Positions 5,857 through 9,463 of a stretch of 9,463 nt of DNA are shown here, one piece after another. The translations under genes were made by a program, and so were the position numbers. This DNA comes from JAVBSX01 sp031549565 (GTDB taxonomy: Bacteria; Planctomycetota; Planctomycetia; Pirellulales; Thermoguttaceae): the NCBI GenBank assembly GCA_031549565.1, contig JAVBPO010000103.1:1-9463 (forward strand). Reading direction: 5' to 3'. The notes under the pieces are model-generated. The model did not search any database. It worked only from the letters and a program-made list of their open reading frames with translations, and was not told where the DNA came from. Within the stretch, counting starts at the first letter, position 1. Each line of letters starts with the position of its first letter.

Positions 5857-5883
5857 TAATTCATAATTCATAATTCATAATTA
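5857..5883. repeat. Heptamer array TAATTCA, directly upstream of glnN
   Basis: Three exact TAATTCA units (5857-5877) and a partial fourth (TAATTA, 5878-5883), ending 5 bp before the glnN ATG. Each junction creates CATAAT (5862-5867, 5869-5874, 5876-5881), which is 5 of 6 to the TATAAT consensus, so the array could act as a repeated -10 box. It leaves no space for a Shine-Dalgarno sequence. Confidence 0.65.
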
Positions 5884-5888
5884 CTCTA

Positions 5889-8075
5889 ATGGGTCTTCGA
5901 TTCAAAGTCGTGGAAGAGGCGTATAAACGCAAGGCGGTTCCGACGGAAGCGCCGGCGGTGTTGACGTCCGAGTATTACGGGAAAAACGTGTTCAATCGCC
6001 AACAGATGAGCAAGTATCTCTCGAAAGAGACGATGCAGACCATCAGCGACGCGGTCGACCAGTGCGTTCCCTTGGACCGGGATATTGCCGACCATGTCGC
6101 GGCGGGCATGAAACGGTGGGCCTTGGAACGGGGCGCAACGCATTACACGCACTGGTTCCAGCCCTTGACCGGCGGAACGGCGGAAAAGCACGATTCGTTC
6201 ATCGTGTTCGACGGATCCGGCGGCGTGATCGAAGAGTTTGCCGGGAAACTGCTCGTCCAACAGGAGCCGGACGCGTCGAGCTTTCCGTCCGGCGGAATTC
6301 GCAACACATTCGAAGCCCGCGGTTATACGGCGTGGGATCCGTCCTCTCCGGCGTTTTTGGTCGACGATACGCTTTGTATCCCGACGGTGTTCATTTCTTA
6401 CACCGGCGAGTCGCTCGATTACAAGACGCCGCTGCTGAAGGTGATCAACGCGATCGACAAAGCCGCAACCGAAGTTTGCCGCTTTTTCGATCCGAACGTC
6501 AAACGGGTCACGCCATTCCTCGGCTGGGAGCAGGAATACTTCCTGATCGACGACGGACTCTACGCGGCCCGACCGGACCTGGCGCTGACCGGACGAACGC
6601 TCATGGGACACAAAAGCGCCAAAAGCCAGCAACTTGAAGATCACTACTTCGGTTCGATTCCGACCCGGGTCGTCGGGTTCATGAAAGATCTGGAGTACGA
6701 AGGTTACAAGTACGGAATTCCACTGAAAACCCGACACAACGAAACCGCGCCGAACCAATTCGAGATCACGCCGATTTTCGAGGAGATGAACCTGGCGAAC
6801 GACCATAACCAACTTCTCATGTCGCTGATGAAGAAGGTTGCACGGCGTCACAGTTTTCGAATATTGCTCCATGAAAAGCCGTTCATCGGGATCAACGGCT
6901 CGGGCAAGCACAGCAACTGGTCGCTCGGGACCGATACAGGCGTCGGGCTGCTTACGCCCGGCAAAACGCCGACGGAGAACATCCAGTTCATCACGTTCCT
7001 GGTCAACGTCCTCATGGCTGTTTGCAAGCATAATGGAGTACTCAAGGCGAGCATTATGACCGCGCAAAATGCACATCGGCTCGGGGCCGACGAAGCTCCG
7101 CCGGCGATCATTTCGGTTTTTCTCGGTTCGGAGATTTCTGCCGTGCTCGATAAACTTGAAACCAGCGACAGCTTCGAGGAGATTCTCGTCGAAGCAAAAC
7201 GAGCGATGAAGCTCGGTGTCGCCCTGATTCCGGAAGTGTTGATCGACAATACAGACCGGAACCGGACCTCGCCGCTCGCTTTCACGGGCAACCGATTCGA
7301 ATTCCGCGGCGTCGGAGCTTCGGCGAACTGCGCGGTTGCGATGATTCCCTTCAACGTCGCGGTCGCCCACCAGTTACAGTTGTTCAAAAAAGAGGTCGAC
7401 GAGAGAATCAAAAAAGGGACCACCCAGGAGAAAGCGGTTTTCGAGGTGATTCGATCCTATATCAAGGAATCCAAGCCGATCCGCTTCAACGGCAATGGAT
7501 ACGACGACGACTGGAAAAAAGAAGCCGCTCAGCGGGGCCTTTGCGTCGAAACCTGCGTTCCGTTGATCTACGACTCTTACTTGGCCAAAGAGACGATTGA
7601 AATGTTCGAGCAGACCGATGTCCTGACCGAAAAGGAACTCGTCGCGAGAACGGAATTCAAACTGGAATACTACGCGAAAAAAATCGAAATCGAAGCGACC
7701 GTGCTCAGCGACCTCGCGACGAATCACATCATCCCGGTCGCGATCCGCTATCAATCGTCGCTCCTGGAAAACGTGTGCCGAATCCAGCAGGTTTTTCCCA
7801 CCGAAAAATTCGGACCGCTCGCTTCAGGAAACTTGGAAACCATCGAAGAAATCGGAAAACACATCGGCCAGATCAAGCTAAAAGTCGCGGAATTAGCCGA
7901 GATGAAGCTCAAAGCGAAATCGCACGAGGAAGACCGGGAAAGAGCGATCCTGTTCGCGAAAACCGTCGTTCCGCTGCTCGGAGAAATCCGCTCGCATATC
8001 GACGCGTTGGAACTGATCGTCGACGATGAGCTGTGGACATTGCCGAAATATCGGGAATTGCTTTTTATCCGCTAA
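5889..8075 (+). CDS. glnN: Glutamine synthetase type III
   Basis: A 728-residue protein, the usual length of type III glutamine synthetases (about 700-730; types I and II are about 350-470). It makes glutamine from glutamate, ammonia and ATP in the cytosol, the entry point of nitrogen assimilation. Visible marks: GATHYTHWFQPLTGGTAEKH (82-101), SGGIRNTFEARGYTAWDPSSP (134-154), GWEQEYFLID (212-221) with metal-binding glutamates, HNETAPNQFE (283-292), the HEKPFIGINGSGKHSNWSL segment (328-346) containing the catalytic-loop glycines and nucleotide-binding residues, and NRTSPLAFTGNRFEFR (458-473) with substrate and phosphate-binding arginines. The C-terminal 200 residues are helical and charged, as in the family. 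The start is the only plausible ATG and agrees with the GSIII N terminus; there is no Shine-Dalgarno. It appears monocistronic, between a repeat cluster and the aroF promoter. No GlnK/PII or ammonium transporter gene is adjacent. Confidence 0.95.
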   Translation: MGLRFKVVEEAYKRKAVPTEAPAVLTSEYYGKNVFNRQQMSKYLSKETMQTISDAVDQCVPLDRDIADHVAAGMKRWALERGATHYTHWFQPLTGGTAEKHDSFIVFDGSGGVIEEFAGKLLVQQEPDASSFPSGGIRNTFEARGYTAWDPSSPAFLVDDTLCIPTVFISYTGESLDYKTPLLKVINAIDKAATEVCRFFDPNVKRVTPFLGWEQEYFLIDDGLYAARPDLALTGRTLMGHKSAKSQQLEDHYFGSIPTRVVGFMKDLEYEGYKYGIPLKTRHNETAPNQFEITPIFEEMNLANDHNQLLMSLMKKVARRHSFRILLHEKPFIGINGSGKHSNWSLGTDTGVGLLTPGKTPTENIQFITFLVNVLMAVCKHNGVLKASIMTAQNAHRLGADEAPPAIISVFLGSEISAVLDKLETSDSFEEILVEAKRAMKLGVALIPEVLIDNTDRNRTSPLAFTGNRFEFRGVGASANCAVAMIPFNVAVAHQLQLFKKEVDERIKKGTTQEKAVFEVIRSYIKESKPIRFNGNGYDDDWKKEAAQRGLCVETCVPLIYDSYLAKETIEMFEQTDVLTEKELVARTEFKLEYYAKKIEIEATVLSDLATNHIIPVAIRYQSSLLENVCRIQQVFPTEKFGPLASGNLETIEEIGKHIGQIKLKVAELAEMKLKAKSHEEDRERAILFAKTVVPLLGEIRSHIDALELIVDDELWTLPKYRELLFIR

Positions 8076-8094
8076 ACCGGAAGGTAAACCGATC

Positions 8095-8123
8095 TTGAAA
8101 TGGACTCGCCAAGCTGATATTAT
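8095..8123 (+). promoter_or_regulatory. Strong sigma-70-like promoter upstream of aroF
   Basis: TTGAAA (8095-8100), a 17-bp spacer and TATTAT (8118-8123): both hexamers are 5 of 6 to consensus with ideal spacing. It starts 20 bp after the glnN stop. The predicted transcript starts near 8130 and gives a leader of about 165 nt before the aroF start. A second -10-like hexamer, TATACT at 8243-8248, has no convincing -35 partner. Confidence 0.55.
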
Positions 8124-8138
8124 ACCTCCATGGATTTT

Positions 8139-8191
8139 TCCGTCTGTAAACCGTAGGGCTTTGGCCCGTGTATTTTGACGGAGAAAACTCC
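8139..8191 (+). promoter_or_regulatory. Possible alternative hairpins in the aroF leader
   Basis: TCCGTC (8139-8144) can pair with GACGGA (8177-8182), enclosing a small GGGC-TTTG-GCCC hairpin (8156-8167). GGAG-AAAA-CTCC (8180-8191) uses three of the same bases and is therefore an alternative fold. CTCC (8188-8191) could also pair with GGAG in the downstream AGGAGG (8226-8231). All stems are short (4-6 bp) and no GC stem with U-tract is present, so this is suggestive only. Confidence 0.25.
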
Positions 8192-8236
8192 ACTTTTCTC
8201 ACGTTTTGCCTAAAAGTTCCAACATAGGAGGCTTCT

Positions 8237-8299
8237 TTGGGCTATACTTGCCGGGGTTTCTTCCGGTTGTTCCCTTTTGCATTTCGGAGTTTTCGGTGA
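8237..8299 (+). CDS. Possible Phe-rich leader peptide of aroF
   Basis: AGGAGG (8226-8231), the strongest ribosome binding site in the window, is followed 5 bp later by a TTG codon opening a 20-codon frame. Phe is at positions 8, 9, 12, 14, 16 and 19, and Tyr at 3. Its TGA (8297-8299) overlaps the aroF GTG (8296-8298) as GTGA, the usual layout for translational coupling. The frame is closed upstream by TAG at 8225-8227, so TTG 8237 is the only start that fits the ribosome site. aroF makes the first precursor of Phe and Tyr, so a Phe-sensing leader would make sense. Against it: TTG is a weak start, the region is T-rich so Phe codons occur in other frames too, and no attenuator is seen. Confidence 0.35.
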   Translation: MGYTCRGFFRLFPFAFRSFR

Positions 8300-9318
8300 T
8301 AATACAGATGGTTTCCGGGTCGAAATCGGCTCATATCAACGCGGTTCTCGAGCGACTCAAGGAAAAAAAGCTGTATGGATTTTCCACCGAATTTGATGGG
8401 ACCGCCGTCGTAATCGTGGTCGATCCGCTAACGGGAACGCATCCACACGATTCGACGATTCGCGCGGAAATCTCGGAAATGAACGGCGTTGAAAAAATCG
8501 CGGCCGTGCCCGATCCGTTCCAGTTGGCAAGCCGTAAATACCGAAAAGAACCGACAATCGTTCAAGCCGGTTCGTTGTCGATCGGCGAGGGGGCTTTCGG
8601 GATTATCGCCGGACCGTGCTCCGTGGAAACGGAAGAGCAGACGATTTCGACGGCATTGGCCGTCAAGGAAGCCGGCGCGACCGGACTTCGCGGCGGAGCG
8701 TTTAAACCGCGAACCAGTCCTTATGTCTTTCAAGGACTCAAGGAAAAGGGGTTAAAGATTCTCGACAAGGCCCGCAGGGAAACCGGCTTGGCGATCGTGA
8801 CTGAAGCGATGTCGCCGGAAGAAGTTCCGTTGGTCGCCGAGTACGCCGATGTCGTACAAATCGGAACTCGCAACGCCCAGAATTACCGGTTGCTCGAAGC
8901 GGTCGGAAGAATTCGCAAGCCGGTTCTCCTCAAACGCGGCTTCAGCAACACGCTCGAAGAATTTCTCATGTCCGCCGAGTATATTCTCGCCGGCGGCAAC
9001 CAGCAGGTCATCCTCTGTGAGCGCGGAATTCGGACGTTTGAAACGTATACGCGGTTTACGCTCCCACTTGCGGTTATTCCGGAAATTAAGGCGAAGACTC
9101 ATCTGCCGATCATCGTCGATCCGTCGCACGCGGTCGGAAAATCTTATCTGGTTGCTCCGATGGCCGTTGCCGCGACCGCAGCGGGCGCCGACGGACTGTT
9201 GATTGAAGTTCATCCGGACCCGAAAACCGCCCTGTGCGACGGTCGCCAATCTTTGACGTTTCCTGAATTCAAGGAGACCGTCGACCGTTGCTCGAAAGTC
9301 CGCGCCGTTTTGGTCTAG
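8296..9318 (+). CDS. aroF: 3-deoxy-7-phosphoheptulonate (DAHP) synthase, type I-beta with N-terminal regulatory domain
   Basis: A 340-residue cytosolic enzyme condensing phosphoenolpyruvate and erythrose 4-phosphate, the first step of the shikimate pathway. Residues 1-75 form the ferredoxin-like (ACT-like) domain found in Thermotoga-type enzymes; in that family it mediates feedback inhibition by Phe or Tyr. The TIM barrel carries AGPCSVE (105-111), RGGAFKPRTSPY (132-143), IGTRNAQN (189-196), LLKRGF (211-216), CERGIRTFE (241-249), DPSHAVG (275-281) and EVHPDP (304-309). Cys108, His278, Glu304 and Asp315 match the metal ligands Cys102, His272, Glu298 and Asp309 of the Thermotoga maritima enzyme with a constant offset of 6. 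GTG 8296 is chosen over the upstream in-frame TTG 8206: GGAG (8286-8289) sits 6 bp before it, and the encoded start MIIQMVSG aligns with the family N terminus. Confidence 0.93.
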   Translation: MIIQMVSGSKSAHINAVLERLKEKKLYGFSTEFDGTAVVIVVDPLTGTHPHDSTIRAEISEMNGVEKIAAVPDPFQLASRKYRKEPTIVQAGSLSIGEGAFGIIAGPCSVETEEQTISTALAVKEAGATGLRGGAFKPRTSPYVFQGLKEKGLKILDKARRETGLAIVTEAMSPEEVPLVAEYADVVQIGTRNAQNYRLLEAVGRIRKPVLLKRGFSNTLEEFLMSAEYILAGGNQQVILCERGIRTFETYTRFTLPLAVIPEIKAKTHLPIIVDPSHAVGKSYLVAPMAVAATAAGADGLLIEVHPDPKTALCDGRQSLTFPEFKETVDRCSKVRAVLV

Positions 9319-9354
9319 TTGAAGGGGTGCGCGCAAATTTTCCGGGTCGTGAGT

Positions 9355-9463
9355 TGTCCTTCTGAACGAAGTGTACTCACGGAGGGAAGAATCTGGTGCA
9401 TCCGGCAACACGCATTATGTTGCGAACACGGCTTGAAACCAGATGCTTCGGAATACCTCGGCA
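9355..9463. repeat. Inverted-repeat element related to copy 1, cut by the window end
   Basis: The left part begins TGTCCTTCTGAACGAAG (9355-9371) and continues to GAAGAATCTGGT (9386-9397). The right part, TGAAACCAGATGCTTCGG (9434-9451) onward, is its inverted partner; ACCAGATGCTTC pairs with GAAGAATCTGGT at 11 of 12 positions. The core words TTCTGA, GAAG and ATCTGGT are shared with 263-368. The inner loop has a 6-bp hairpin GCAACA/TGTTGC (9405-9423). The outer right end is missing. It starts 36 bp after the aroF stop. Confidence 0.6.

Noticed and set aside
5886..7370. 494-codon open frame on the minus strand
   Set aside because: It lies wholly antisense to glnN, whose translation matches type III glutamine synthetase throughout. 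The antisense product is Arg-rich without any domain, a typical shadow of a codon-biased gene.
8206..8295. N-terminal extension of aroF from TTG 8206
   Set aside because: The extra 30 residues have no counterpart in the family, while GTG 8296 has GGAG at correct spacing and gives the family N terminus.
9328..9340. Palindrome TGCGCGCA followed by AATTT as aroF terminator
   Set aside because: The palindrome has no loop and the T-run is too short for an intrinsic terminator.
8752..9411. 219-codon minus-strand frame across aroF
   Set aside because: Antisense to the catalytic barrel of DAHP synthase, with no domain or ribosome site.

Overview
The window looks like chromosomal DNA of a Gram-negative, moderately GC-rich bacterium. 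Three things make a Planctomycetota member, perhaps a gut Thermoguttaceae-like lineage, the best guess: an autotransporter-type beta-barrel end, mostly absent Shine-Dalgarno motifs, and intergenic gaps crowded with hairpin repeats. This is an inference from style and gene content; no rRNA or other taxonomic marker is present.

Layout. 1-228: 3' end of an outer-membrane autotransporter-like gene (+). 229-441: a long inverted repeat and a tandem heptamer repeat. 442-1014: an unassigned protein with a PD-(D/E)XK nuclease-like core (+), convergent with a degenerate PAPS-reductase (CysH)-fold gene at 1029-1712 (-). 1713-2218: AT-rich divergent control region with a promoter pair and a palindrome. 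2219-2959: a SAM-dependent methyltransferase (+). 2982-4463: minus-strand pair cysA (sulfate/thiosulfate ABC ATPase) then dciA/DUF721 (helicase loader), 3 bp apart, with a good promoter just upstream. 4464-5085: gene-free stretch with a multi-hairpin repeat. 5086-5760: PAQR/hemolysin III membrane protein (+). 5761-5888: a nearly perfect 30-bp inverted repeat and two heptamer arrays. 5889-8075: type III glutamine synthetase glnN (+). 8076-8295: strong promoter, long leader and a possible Phe-rich leader ORF. 8296-9318: DAHP synthase aroF (+). 9319-9463: start of a second inverted-repeat element, cut by the window edge.

How the genes relate. Most are housekeeping: nitrogen assimilation (glnN), first step of aromatic amino acid synthesis (aroF), sulfate uptake (cysA), replication (dciA). 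cysA and the CysH-like gene give a loose sulfur theme, but the CysH-like protein has lost the residues needed for sulfate reduction and no permease or sulfate-binding genes are present. The parts least explained are the nuclease-like/CysH-like convergent pair, the repeat-then-start-codon architecture seen twice (before 442 and before 5889), and the aroF leader, where a strong AGGAGG precedes a 20-codon Phe-rich frame whose stop overlaps the aroF start codon.
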